This document shows, in pieces, positions 44,501-57,633 of a DNA stretch of 64,000 nt. The position numbers and the translations under genes were made by a program. How positions within the stretch are numbered: the stretch's first letter is position 1; every line of letters begins with the position of its first letter. The notes beneath the pieces were generated by a model. The model was not told where the DNA came from. It ran no database searches and saw only the letters and a list, made by a program, of their open reading frames with translations. Origin of the DNA: Rotaria sordida (Eukaryota > Rotifera > Eurotatoria > Philodinida > Philodinidae); contig CAJNOL010000090.1 in the NCBI GenBank assembly GCA_905250125.1, forward strand, positions 124,001 to 188,000, in the 5' to 3' direction.

Positions 44501-47500
44501 ATCAATCTTATTATTGCCAAGCGTAAAATTTAACAAAGATAGTAAGCGATCTTAAATAATTGGTTGAACGTTGTAATACCGACATGGCACTATACAGAGT
44601 TATTATGGTAGGCCATCCTTTCCCAGACTTGATGTACTATATGACTCGACGTACTGCAAACTTTTCATCATTATTTTATTTCTCAACTGCAGTACATCCC
44701 TCAACACTTTCTATGAACTAATTGAACCATCGAATAAACAAAAAGAACTATCTTCAATTTTCATTTCCTCCGATCATGCTTGATAATTAAGTAAAAATAA
44801 CTTTTTTTTTTTGAATCTTTAAAGTCGAATAGTATATCTATTTGTTCATAAATTAAGACAAATCTAAATAAATCAATTTTATCTCCTAATGTATATCTTA
44901 TCACCCTAATTGTAAACATCAATAAAAGGTGAATGTTATTACCTTGTTTTGATAGACATCCATCTTTCACTTTTTCACTCTACACTTGTTATCCATAAAA
45001 AAAATCAATCTCATCATATTTATAATGTGACACAATAACGAAGAAGACACTATTTTAGATATTGTTATTAAATTATGCATAGATGATAAAATGACGTTTA
45101 ATTATGGGACATATATTTTTTTGAAAATGTGCTATGCGAATAGCAGTACTATATTTTCTTGATCAAAAACTATTGTACGATCAATTATAGACGGAATAAT
45201 TCTTGTTTAAAGCAATGATTAAGATTTGAGTCGTACTTTTTGTGTTTCACAAATAGATCTGTTAGCAGTGATATTATGTATTGACACGAAATTTTGACAT
45301 TACACTTTGATAAAGACTGTTATAATCTACAACAGCCAATCATTCTGTTAAGATTTACTTCAGGAAAAAATGCTATAAATAGAAACTGTCTTCGGAAAAT
45401 GTTGATGACGACGGTAACGTGTATAACCTACGTTTAAAACGTCATTATAAGACATATCTGTTCAATTTTTGTTCACGTATAATTCACGTGAGAGAATTAG
45501 ATTTTCATGCTTTTTTTCTAATTATATATTCAAATTTCTTTTTCTGAATTAAACTTCATTAAGAACAAATCTTTGATAGGGATCGAAAGCAGTCAGTTAG
45601 AAGCAACACTTGATGCTCTTTCTCAATGTCTTTTGAAAAATTTTTCTTAATTAAGGTCGGTTGACTGTGAGTAAATATTTAAATAAATCAAAAATGTTAT
45701 TTGCATATTAAGTCGAATAAACTTTTTTTTTGTTTATTCATAAATTCTCTGAGTAAGATTTTGCAATAGTTTTAACTTTCTAGTATTATAGAAAATTTGA
45801 TTTTCTAGCGAATCATGATTTACAATAAGCTTGAACTCAAAAGAATGAAAAGCTATGAACATTTTTCGAACATTTACTATTTATGTGAGATGGTATTATT
45901 CAAAATAGGAAAAGAAGAAAATTTGAATTGTTTGTAAAACAAGTCTCGCTTCACAAACTATTTTATAAAAATACTTTCTTATAATGGGAAAAATCGCTCT
46001 ACATGAAAAATTCTCTACAGACGTGGCTTTTCGCCCTCCATTACAGTTTTACACTTAATGAACTAGCTTTGAGTCAGAAAAAAAAGTTCAACATATAGTT
46101 ACACAGAGCATGAAATTCTGATTCTAATTGATTACTTTTAATTCTCTCCAGTGACTTGTAAATGAACGAAAATTGATCAGACACATTGTACAAAGACTTT
46201 TGACATTCAGGTTAGACTTGTTCTTTGTATTATACTTCACTTCTGTGCATTCTTATCAATGTATATCAATTGTACAGACGAGTTCTATCTTAAATTGTAA
46301 AGAATTCTATTCACAAAAAAAAATGAATACGATCCGATTTCCTCATGATATCATTACACATGTCTCACTATATAGCATTGCCTGAATCCATATTTCTTTT
46401 TTAATGAATTCACAAATCTAAGTCAGTAATTTTATATAAGCAAGACGTGTGAATATTATGACATATAATCACTCTAACTTTATTCATAAACTCAGTTAAT
46501 TTGAATTTAAAACAACACATCTGATTCAATCACTCTATGAATTCTATATTGTATTCAATTATAAGCTAATATCAATGGTTCATATTAACAAATCAAATTT
46601 CTTTGATGAGCATAAGAATGCTTTGTACTGGATACAAAGATTAATGTTAGAAATTAGAAATTCATCTAAATCAACGAAGTAAATTTTATGATTTACAAAT
46701 AAAATTATAATCGTTGCATTTTTTTTTTCTCATTTTCAATCATATCAGTATATATTCATAAGGAAATTATTCTTATCAATGGCGATAAAAATTCATATTA
46801 TTCCTTTGTTTTTCGATGCACACCTTGGTGTTGATTAAGAATCTATCAAAAAAAGAAAAGAACATTATTTTACAATTATCAAGTCAAAAAATTACTTGAC
46901 GTCTTCCCTTAATAAGTATCATATATCCATATGATAAATTGATCTGATCTTGTGGTCGCTAAAAGTCATTAATATTCGATTTTCCTAAAATAGGATAATG
47001 TTCCAAAACTAATCGAAAATATATAATTCATAACAACCAAATCAAGCAAAAGGATTCACTTCGTTCATAAGTATTTCGCAAAAAAAAAACAACAGAAAAC
47101 ATATCTAAAAAACTTCAAATAAATATGCACTGTACATATTCTTCTTATTTTTAATAAGTTATACAAATACTTTCTCTTGTCATCAAGTAATTAGTTTCTA
47201 TATAAGTATATTATTATGGATTCAAAAGCTCACCTGAGAAAAACTTATTTCAATTCGTTTAAACATTAAACAATGTCAATATCATTCTAACATTCTTTGT
47301 ATTCATATTAGAAAAAAAAAGTACATGTTTATTAACAAGCTATTTTACGGAATTCCTTTTCCTAAAATATTTTGTTTGTTGCATAAATTATTTTTTTTAA
47401 TAAGCATTTTATGATAAGTGCAGTTCAAAGCTTTTCATTTCATTTATTATGCACATGTTTAAAACCAAAGTAAAATCTAATTAATAAAAAAAAAATAGTT

Positions 47501-48499
47501 CTAATTCATATAACATTTGCATATATATTTTTGATAATAAGTGAGGATATCATAATGTGGAGCATTAAGGTAGAACCTGTTTATAATCTAATTTCGACTG
47601 AGAAAAAAAAACTAAAAATGAAGAAAACTTGCATACAATTCGTCCATTTTTTTTCGTCCTCTTCCAAATAGTTCGATGTAAGAAATTTTTTTTTTGATAT
47701 TACTGTACAAAAAGCGCGTCGTAAATTCGAAATTTAGTTTTGATAAGGTATTTTCGCTTGTATCAGTTAAAATGAATATATGAATTAACATTGAATCATT
47801 ACTTTAAAAATTCAATAACGGACAACTTAAAATTGAGAGTGTAAAAACAGTACATTTTTGTTTTTAGATAATTCCACCTATGTTCAAAAGATTAATTCCC
47901 AGACTAAACTTATAAGATTATAGAGCAAACTTAATTTTCATCACAAATAATTGAAGCTTCTAGTTTAAAATCGAGATGGACTATCACGAAAACAAAAATA
48001 ATAATAATTTCAAAAAAAAAAAACGATTGTTTATTTCATAAATAGACTGAAGAAATATTTCACTGATAAAATATCTCAAGTGATTTCAAAGTGCAAAGTA
48101 AGCTATTGACTTTTGTATAACTCACAGCATGATAGATGATGAGCTTTATTTATATTCGTTCGTTGCTTGTTGATGATGTCTCTTATAGATATCTTCTAGC
48201 TTGTTATTATTGTTATTATTATTGGTCAAGCAATTTGCGTGTGCATATATTAACATAGCAAGCTGAACATTCCATCAATATACATACACGCACATACATA
48301 TAATTCTTTTTCTTAATCGAAATTTTGAGAACAAGTGTTAATGCAATAGAACAGATCGAGAAAAAGAAAGATTGACTATCTCCAATGATGAATGTAGTCG
48401 GCAATGACTGATGTAAGGTGACAAACCCATGATCGCTCTCTTCCTGTCATCACCTGAAGCCCTGCCGTGTCCATGTTTGATCTTTTTATTTCAATTACA
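41542..48499. other. Gene-poor region with scattered short frames
   Basis: About 7 kb without a convincing gene. The densest open frames lie at 41940-42830 and 43114-43551 on the plus strand (the last is 145 codons). They lack splice-consistent linkage and any domain I recognise, so decayed coding sequence is possible but unproven. GTGTGTCCCAAAGT near 42537 resembles mariner-type terminal repeats, without a partner. The rest (44000-48500) is AT-rich with nothing identifiable. Confidence 0.5.
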
Positions 48500-51400
48500 G
48501 TTTTGTGCTCATGGGCGCGCACGAGTAGACACATATATATATTTTTTTGTTTTTTAGTTTAGTTCAATTAAAAATAGCCTGTCAATTTTTGAAAAACGAA
48601 TCATCATTCATTGATCAGATCTTTCGATAATAGACAGAAGAGTAAAACTATTCGCACCTGTTATAAAAAAAAAAAAAAAAAGAAAAGGAAAATCTCATTT
48701 TACAAATTGGAAAGGAGGTATGAGCGTGATCGAAATCATTAAAAAGTCGCTTCATATATACACATTTATTTGATCATTTCTTTTGTGTATGTGTGTGTGG
48801 ACATTGCGTGCTGTTGACTCAAGTAAACGAAGACGAAAAAGAAGCATTAACAGGAAATGAATGAATAAGAAAAAAAACGCAATTCGATCACATCGTTAAA
48901 AGTGTATTGACCTTGAGAAAACAGCGTGTGAAGAGATCAGATTTTCTAAGCTTTTTTCTAAACATTGCATAGAAGAGAACGAAAGAAAAAATCATTCAAC
49001 CTTCATATTGTCTATTTTCATTACTGATGAGACTCTCTGCATGAATCAAAAATATGTTCAACTATTTATTTTTCTTTTCACATATTACATAAAAACTATC
49101 TACGCTTCAATTACTGTCCATATGCTTGTCATTTCATATCTTAGTTGACACCAAATGCTTATCACACGAATAACGAATTTGTTTTGTTTTTCTTATTTCA
49201 TATTCTGTCAAACTAATCAGAATAAATGATCATTAACATTGCAATTAGATATTGATGAAATTCATGTATTATTATATTGCTTTAGGCATTGATTTTAGCA
49301 AATATTTGATTATATTGATGGGAACATTTCTTTTTCTATTTTTATTCATTTGCATATCTTGGTCAAGTTTATGAAATTGTAATAAAATCAAAATGAACTG
49401 AAGATGAAAAGCGGTATCATCAAGTGGAAATAAACTTTTTTTTTCCTGATTGTTCTTAAGTTTGCGTGTGTATATGTATGTGTATGTATATTATATGTCT
49501 GGTTTTGACAACGAGATTAGGGAATTCTTGGTCTATGATGATCGACAGCTCCTGCTGTGAATACTTATCGATTGAAAATATCAATTAGACTGACGCAAAA
49601 AAAACAGTTTGATGTGTTTTGCTTTTGATTTAAATCATAATATTTAGAAGTTAAGCTTTCCTAATGATCTCCAGAGGGAGATGAACTTTTTTTGTTATTT
49701 GTTGGCTTCATACATACATACTTGACCGAATTTATGCCTTGGTTCATGTGTGTGTGTGTGTGCAATGAAACGAAATGAGGAAACGTTTCGAACGGTCAAC
49801 TAAGAGGAAAGAAAAGAGAATAATGCTTGGTTAAGTGTGACCAAGGAAAAGGCGTATTAGCGTGATTGATATGTCAATGTGTGTCTCTGATCATTCGACC
49901 AACGTAATTTGGCGCGTTTGAACAAGAGAATATAAAAACAGAAAAAGAGAACACACACACACTTGTCAATCCTAAAGGATGAGGAACAAAAAAAACAAAA
50001 TTTCAAAAGAAAAAAAAAAAAAAGATATTTTATATCTCTAAATTATCCGGAAAAAAAAGATTAATTTAAAATTTAAATTTACTTTTCTTTTTTTTTTCAA
50101 ATTTTTTATCCTCAGGGATAATTTCACATTTCAATCTACACGTCACTAAACTCTTACATATGTTATTACGACGACTGGCAAATGAGCACGAATAAACCTT
50201 AATCTCCAAGGCATTCGACAATTGCTTTTTGATTATTCTATAACATGAAGAAATAAATTTTTATTGTCACACACACACATTTAACTCAACTCATGCATTA
50301 TCTTAAATGACTTTTTTAAAGCTTGTCTATCTTGCTAGCTAATTGCATACAAGTCTAACGCGGCAAATCGTTTTTCGGTTGCACACATAAATACGCGAGA
50401 AAAACATATATACACTTATTGATAACCGCGACTGAACAAGCGTGTGTAAATGTACACGTAAGATTACTCAATCGATAATTGGGAATCCCATCTGGGACGA
50501 CGATAAAAAAGAAAAAAAAAAAAAAATTCAATGTGCGAAATACAGTGACAGCAGCTCAATCGCTGCAATTCACTATTTACGCTTGATTCACATCTCTGTC
50601 GGTTAGTTTTGTTACTTATGTAATCAATTTGTTTCATACAGATCAAACTATTTTATTGTTTTGTCTATCGGATGTGACACGGGAAAATTTCTATTTGAAT
50701 TTAGCAAATACAAGACAAAATAATATTTCATATAATGATTTCCTGTATTTTCTGTTTGTTAAATATAAATGATTAGTTTCTGTTTTGTTTTGTTTTATTT
50801 TTCTATATCGTATCTAATTGTTCGATAAGTTCAACTTCTTTTTCGATTTTTGACAATTGATCAATGAAGTGCCATTTTTGACAACTAATTGATCAGTAGT
50901 TTTTGTCCTAATACGAAAAGTTGTCATGTAGACAAGAACATTTGTCTTATCCAATGACCGATAGTTAATCCGAGATAACTCTGTTTCTCTCTATATCTCG
51001 TTCTCTTTAACTTGAATAACAACGGTCAAGAAATGACGCAAGTAAACCAATCAGTTTCTTTAAAGAAATTATGTCAATGTTTTATGATATCGGGTTGGTT
51101 GAATTTCGTAATCGAAAAGAGGAAAACGGGCGGCGGCGAGACGATGAACACGTAATCTCAAGGTCAAGGTGGAACGAGAGAGAGAGAGAATTGTTTTTTT
51201 CTTTTCTCTCTCTCTCTCTCTCTCTCTCTTTCGCTAACAATTGATATCAGCGAAACTCTTAAGTTTAATGCAACACAATTGTTCAAGCACGCGTACATTG
51301 AGCAACAACAATACAACAACAACAAAAATCGCGTAATTCTAAGCCAACGCCTGACGTAAGATACAAAAAAACAAATCTGTAGATTATTTGTTTCGTAAGT

Positions 51401-51591
51401 AAACGATAGAAACAAATATAAAGTAAGTACAAATCATATTTTATTTATCTATGTATTCAATTCATCGATGTCAAATAACAACGGGTGGTAAACTTGTGTT
51501 CAAAAACAATAAGAAGATTTTTCTTAAAAAAAAAGACTTTTCTCCTTAATTTACATGTTTTATATTTTTTTTTTTAGTTTAACCACCAATC
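48500..51591 (+). promoter_or_regulatory. Long upstream region of the bZIP gene, with 5' UTR intron and simple repeats
   Basis: Region upstream of the bZIP ATG that is less AT-rich than the preceding DNA, with GT/CA microsatellites (near 48785, 49745, 49955 and 50270) and a GA/CT pair at 51176-51232. A likely 5' UTR exon ends near 51422 with the strong donor GTAAGTAC. The acceptor is T-tract plus TTTTTAG at 51571-51577, leaving 14 bases before the ATG. Transcription start and enhancers cannot be placed by eye. Confidence 0.45.
51176..51232. repeat. (GA)n ... (CT)n mirror pair able to form a hairpin
   Basis: GAGAGAGAGAGAGAATTG, then a T-run, then TTTTCTCTCTCTCTCTCTCT: complementary GA and CT tracts about 15 bases apart, some 360 bp upstream of the bZIP start codon. 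Confidence 0.85.
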
Positions 51592-52260
51592 ATGCACAGT
51601 GCTGCTGTTTATTCTCATCATCCAACTGGTTATCCATCATTTTTATCCTATGCACCAACAGCACAACGAAAATCTGATTATGGAATGTCACTTCATCATC
51701 CACATCATTATTTAAATGATTCAATTGGTATAAATACATCATCAAGTAGTCCATCATCAAACAATAGTTCAGCACATTTATTATCCTATAGTGGTTATAC
51801 TACTGGTCTTGATTTATCATCTCATACAAATAATCTTAAACAACCACGAAGTGATATTGATGATGATGAAAATAATAATAATAATGATGATAGTCAAACA
51901 TCACCATCACCATCAACATCAGTTTTAGGTGATATAACATCAACAGCAAATGGTCAGAAAATTCTTCATCTTAAACAAGATTATACACAAAATGATTTAT
52001 GTCCATCATTACCATTTAAAAAACGTGCTCGTGCTGTACCACCTGAACAAAAAGATACGATTTATTATGAAAAACGAGCACGTAATAATGAATCAGCTAA
52101 ACGTTCACGTGATGCACGTCGTCTTAAAGAACAACAAACACAAGAACGTTTACAATATTTAGAACATGAAAATTCACGTTTATTAATGGAAAATCAAACA
52201 CTTCGTTATCAACTTGCTCAACTTCATACATTATGTGGTGTATCAAAACCATTACAATAA
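51592..52260 (+). CDS. bZIP transcription factor, PAR/NFIL3 (CES-2-like) class
   Basis: Nuclear DNA-binding dimer. Single coding exon of 222 residues. Residues 1-150 are low-complexity (His/Ser/Asn-rich, with DDDENNNNNDD) and probably disordered activation sequence. A short PAR-like stretch LPFKKRARAVPPEQKD (~140-155) precedes the basic region YYEKRARNNESAKRSRDARR (~158-177). This agrees with PAR/NFIL3 proteins (KNNEAAKRSRDARR) rather than CREB, AP-1 or C/EBP. A zipper with leucines at heptad spacing follows (LQYLEHENSRLLMENQTLRY). Human relatives are HLF, TEF, DBP and NFIL3, and C. elegans CES-2; which one is orthologous cannot be decided here. AATAAA-type signals follow the stop at once (AAAAATAAAAACC, ATAAATAAAC). 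Confidence 0.88.
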   Translation: MHSAAVYSHHPTGYPSFLSYAPTAQRKSDYGMSLHHPHHYLNDSIGINTSSSSPSSNNSSAHLLSYSGYTTGLDLSSHTNNLKQPRSDIDDDENNNNNDDSQTSPSPSTSVLGDITSTANGQKILHLKQDYTQNDLCPSLPFKKRARAVPPEQKDTIYYEKRARNNESAKRSRDARRLKEQQTQERLQYLEHENSRLLMENQTLRYQLAQLHTLCGVSKPLQ

Positions 52261-52566
52261 AAAATAAAAACCATAAATAAACATTTCTTTTCTATTTTTT
52301 TTTTGTGTTTCAAACAAACTAAATAAATATATAGTTTATTACGTTATTCAATGGAAAGAAAACGGATTTTTCTCTATTGCCTGCAGGTAGTAATGAGCTC
52401 AAGTGGACAGTGCTCAGATAGCCTACTGTGTTTTCGAGTGCTTGAGACAAACAATACAACTACATGACATCCTGTGGTGTTCAGTCATCCATCATCAGAA
52501 GTGTGTGACATTTTTTTTTTTTTTATTCAGTAAAAACAAAACAAAAAAAAAAAAAGAAATGACATG
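52261..52566. other. Short region between convergent bZIP and DDX24 genes
   Basis: 306 bp holding the 3' ends of both genes. On the minus strand CTGAATAAAAAA near 52525-52535 is a likely poly-A signal for DDX24. No gene is seen. Confidence 0.6.
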
Positions 52567-55500
52567 TTATGATCGATGTTTCAATTCATCTAATGCAGTC
52601 ATATCATTTTCTAAACGAAAGAAAAGAAGAAAAAAAAACAGCAATGAATCAATCAATCAAATAAAATTTTTCTCTTTCTCTCTCTATCTTACTTCGTCTT
52701 GATGCTAATTGATCAGGATCACCAAATAGAAGTGGATATGAACGACTTATATTTAATGATGATGAATATTTTAATGGATGTTTTAATAAAAGATCAAGTT
52801 CATTACGTAATTGAATTTCTTTTTTTTGAGTATCTTTTGTATTTGCTGTTTTAGCTTTTTCAACATCTCTATAATTTATTCAAATTTATAAATTAAGATA
52901 TTGAAATTTTTTTTTTTTTGATTCGTCTTTGCTTACCGAATATTATCATCTAATTCAATATCTAATTCTTTAGCTGCTTTATGATACCAATTGGTTTCAT
53001 TTGCTACTTTAGCAACTTGATGATGTAATTTAGATATTTCAGATGCAAGACGAACACGTCTTTTTAAATTTGATAAATATGTTGAATCAATAGGAAATGT
53101 TTGAAGATCTTCATCTAAAGAAAAAAAGAATAAAACGAAAAAAAAAAGAATTTTTAATTTGTTTACTTCGATTGAGTGTTTTAATAATTTTTCGATAGAG
53201 AAATAATTCTTCCGGACAAATAAACATTATACTCAATCCTTCACGTTCAACACGAGCTGTTCGACCACTACGATGAATATAAAGCTATCATAAAAAAGAA
53301 AAGTGAATTTCGATGTATAGTGCATTTCAATTGAATTTCCCTCCTGTGTATTTCTTACTTTAGACTGTTATAGTTTGCTTTTTTTTCAACAATGAATATA
53401 TAGAGAGAAAGTATAGACTTTACTACATCGTATGATATATTAATTATAAATAACAAATAGAAATCAAACAACAAAAAATACATAAAAAAAGATGGAATTT
53501 TCTTTTTACTACAATCTGCAGTAAAAGTCAATCGAAATTTTTATCTTTCCGTTGTTTTTATACATATTGATTGACATACGTTGATTCTTCTCCATATTGA
53601 CGAGGAAAGGTTCCTAAGTGATAAATCGCTATTAAGTCGAAATTATATTCAATCGATAGAATCACGTGAGTAAGTAAGTATCTTAGAGTAATTCGAGCTA
53701 GTGGATCTTCGCTGCTAATATATCGAACTTTTTGTGAGTTTTTCCTGTAAGGCCGTAGTTTTCAAGCAAAATTATACTTTTGAATATTGATCTGAAACCT
53801 TGTCCAGATACAGATAGCGATTAGACTAGCTTGTAGAAAAAAGTTTCCGAATTTTTTCATACAATCTCTTTGAGATATGAGTTTTTTAAAATATAGGCGC
53901 TTTGTTATGATTATTATAAAAACCATGGATATTTTCAAAAAACTTCATATCTTGAAGATACTAGGTTAAAGAATTCTGAATTTTTTTTCTACAGGATAGT
54001 CTTATCTCTACCTTTATGTGGACTATGACTTCGCTCAAAATTTAGGGCTCTCCAGGAAAATTCTCCTAAACATTCGAAATATCAGCAACAAAGGCTCAGC
54101 AGCTCGAACAACCTTCGAATATTTACTCACTCACTAGACCCAACCGACTGAATACAGTCTCAGCTCGAAAGCATTTTATCACTTGGGGAGCATTTCTCGT
54201 CAGTAGTTTAACCAGCAGAGCACATAAAATAGTGTGAGAGACCGCAGTACTGTTGATCTGGAGAAGTATCTGTATTTATCTTCTCTGGTTTCCTCTCGTT
54301 TGTTTCTTTGTCTATATCTACACTAGATGAACATCGTATGTATTCAATAAATTTTACCATCAGACAACGTAATTTGGCATTTATTTAAGGAAGCTATTAT
54401 CCGATGACAACAATAACAAATCTTCCGTCACTACTCTCATAAACTTTCTTATAATTTAGATGAAATGTATATTTTAGTGAAAAAAAAACTACTATCTTTT
54501 TTTTCTGATGTATTTTTCGTTATTTGATTTCTATTTGTAATTTATGATTAATATATGTTATGCAATCAAGTTTTTACTTTCTCACTATATATCAATTATC
54601 GAAAAAAAAGAAGCAAACTATAATAGTCTGAAGTAAGAAATACAAAGGGAGGAAATTCAATTGAAGTATATTGTAATTTACTTCTGTTGATCTTGGTACT
54701 TGATAATGAATAATATGTTTTATATTCGGAATATCTAAACCACGTGCTGCTACATCTGTAGCAATTAATAATCCATTATCGGAATCTATTTATTCAAAAC
54801 TAAAATAAAATAGTCAGAATTAAAGGTTTAAATATTTACTAGAAAATTTTTCTAAATTCGTTAAACGTTGTTTTTGTTCCATTTGTGCATGTAATGGTAA
54901 AGGATTTCTTTTTAATATAGTTAAAATTGATTGTAATCGTTTAATACAATCAATACTATTTGTAAATAGTAATGTTCGACCTGGATATAATGTTAGAAAA
55001 TAATATAAATATGAATCCTAGAAAAAAAAAAATTATTTGATTTTAACAAATGATTTTTTTTTTTTTTGGTGAAACAAACTTTATCTTCTAATGAACAATT
55101 AACACGAGCTTCAGTTAATGTTTCAGCTGTACCGAATTCTTTTGTTAAATCAATTATTTTAGGTTTAGCACTCATACCAACAGCGGAAATTAATGTAGCT
55201 TAAAGATTATAAAATGAAAAAACAAAAATCGATAGAATTGAATTAATTGTAAACAAACCAAGTTTATCTTGATTATCGTCTTTTTTCTTTTTTTGTTTTT
55301 TCTTTTCGTTATCGATATTCGATTGTAACATTAGTGTTGCCGAGAAAACAAATTTTTGTCGTAATTGATTGTTATCACTAAATTAAATAAAAAGATAAAG
55401 AAATGAAAAAAAAAAAGAAAAAAAGAAAAATCAATATTACTTTTTGATTAGATTAAGTATTTTTTCTAATTCTTCAAAATGTCCTTTTTCAATCATTCGA

Positions 55501-57633
55501 TCAGTTTCATCAATTGCTAAAAATCGAAGATTCGACATATCAATAATATGTTCATTATTCTAAAAAAAAAATAGATTAGAAAAAAAAACAAATTGAATTT
55601 CTTTAGGATATTTTTACTTCTTGTAATAATTCCCAAAATCGACCAGGTGTTGCAACAATTATTTCAGGTTTTTGTGATAATAAACGTTCTTGTTTTTGTG
55701 TTGACATACCACCAACAACGACAGCAGTCTAAATTAATTTGAAATACAATAAAAAAAAACATTAATCCTTTTTCAATGATATGTTTTTATACTTTGAATT
55801 TTGTATAACGACAGACAATTTGAATATGAGATTTGATTTGAACAGCTAATTCACGTGTTGGTGTAAGAATTAGACTTGTAAATTGTCCATAGGACGTCTA
55901 AAAAATCATTTTGTTATATTAACCTGTTGAGGATGGGAGACGTATATATATGTTTGCTTTTGAATCAACTCCTAATTGATTTGCATACACCTCTTATGAG
56001 CTGCAGTAGCACACAAAACATCAATCTATTACATTATCATGCGCATTGCGAGAGTGCGGCTGAAGAGAAGATCTATACCCTCAAGGTTATCATATTCTAA
56101 AATTCTTTCAGACATATTTTTGATATCGATATGAATAAATGTATTCCACCAGCACTTCGGAAATTTCCTGTTTTCTTAAAAGTAATCCCGTTTAGAAAGC
56201 GTTACAGGACAATCGCTTTTTAGGAAGCATGATCTGCAGGACATCCAAGTTACCTCATTGATCGTGATTCAATGAAGTTCTGACATATTATTGAAATTCA
56301 TTGTGATTTTCCATTTTTATCGATAGTAGTCAGAAGAGTAAATGTCATACTACGTAAGTCGGTGGAAAGATTATTTAACTCATAAGAGAAATTTAAGAAA
56401 AAAGCAATAAAAAGAAAACTTATTCCTTCGCGTTGTATTATATTGATTACAAATTGAATCATATGTCTTTTTGTTTGTTTTATTATTGTTTTGTCCATTC
56501 TATGGATTTCAAGCATTTTTTTGTTATTGTTCATTTCATCTTTGCTGGAAAATGTATGATAGAGTCTATAAATGATTTTTGTAATTATAGATAGTGCACC
56601 TATAATATTTGACATCGTACATAATATACAGGCAGGTTCTTATTCTTGTCAAAAGTGCAATGAAAAGATCGTCCTACAGACTGGACGCAGGAGGATTCCT
56701 TATCCTGCCAGGATAAATTTTTCGATGCTCTGTTTTACGTCCTGCAGAATGCCGACAGGACGAAAAAATCGTCCTCTAGTCTCATCTTAAGGGATTAATT
56801 CATTTGAAATCATAAGTTAAACTTACTTGATTATTTTCTAATAATTGATTCATATGAGTAAGAATTGGAATAGCAAAAGCTAATGTTTTACCACTGCCCT
56901 AATTTATGAGAAGAGAAAATATGTTTTTTTTTCAATCAAAGACAAGGAAATGAAATTACTGTTTCAGCAGCACCAATAATATCTAAACGATCACGAATAG
57001 CAGCTGGTAAAGTAAGACGTTGAATTGGAGTTGGATCAAAAAATTTTTGTTCCAATAATGAACGAATGATATTTTCCGAGACATGAAGATCCGACCAAAC
57101 TTTTTTAGCAGTTTCTAGTTTTTTATTTTAATATTAAGAATACAAATAGAAAGAAAGGTTTTTCTTACCAATAGTATCGTTATTTGAAGTTGTTTCAACT
57201 TCATCTTTATTATTTTCACCAATTATTTGTAGTGTTGATGTCATATGAGTTTCATTTGAACGTTTCTTTTTCTTTTTTTTAACTTCTAAATAAATATATA
57301 TATATATATATATTTTTTTTTATTAAAGATTGAATTATTTTGATAAAACTTTAAATTATATTTTACTTTTAATAGGCGTTTCAATTTCTTGTTCTGTTTC
57401 AATCGCATCAAGTTTTCGTTTTTTCTTTTTATTTTTGTTCTTCTTATTTAATTGAATATCCTCATGATCCTTAACAAAGAAAATCATAGAGATATTTTCT
57501 TTTAAAGAAATTTGAGTAGGCATACCTCATCATCTGTTGCGGGTATTTCACGCCAACAAATGAAACCCATACCGCGCATATTTTCATAATTAGGTGCCAT
57601 GTCATGATCATCATCATCATCATAGTCAGACAT
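52567..57633 (-). CDS. DDX24: ATP-dependent RNA helicase DDX24
   Basis: DEAD-box helicase of the nucleolus, linked in other animals to large-subunit ribosome assembly. About 15 exons from ATG 57633 ([20 protein letters not shown]). The N-terminus is acidic then Lys-rich, with GFICWREI. Helicase motifs in order: Q motif [36 protein letters not shown]; Ia [108 protein letters not shown]. The tail [20 protein letters not shown] also matches DDX24. Motif II is IDETDR rather than VDEADR. The long insert between motifs I and Ia of human DDX24 is absent. I favour a last exon 52610-52567 ([14 protein letters not shown]) via donor GTAAGA at 52692; readthrough would instead add [12 protein letters not shown] and stop near 52650. 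Confidence 0.92.
53285..54681 (-). other. Long DDX24 intron containing an inverted repeat
   Basis: 1.4-kb intron between the exon ending HYQVPRSTE and the one starting [12 protein letters not shown]. About 53790-53895 matches the reverse complement of about 53940-54035 (shared words: TTGTAGAAAAAAGTT / CTGTAGAAAAAAAATT, GAGATATGAGTTTTTTAAAA / AAGATATGAAGTTTTTTGAAA). The arms are ~85-100 bp with roughly 70% identity and a ~50-bp spacer. Confidence 0.7.
55898..56826 (-). other. Second long DDX24 intron
   Basis: 929 bp between exons ending LLENNQ and starting [11 protein letters not shown], where human DDX24 has its large protein insert. It contains a more GC-rich patch at about 56630-56790 with small hairpins (ATCCTGCCAGGAT; CGTCCTG...CAGGACG). 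No coding match is seen. Confidence 0.6.

Noticed and set aside
51950-52162. Plus-strand frame inside the bZIP gene
   Set aside because: Shadow of the bZIP exon in another frame.
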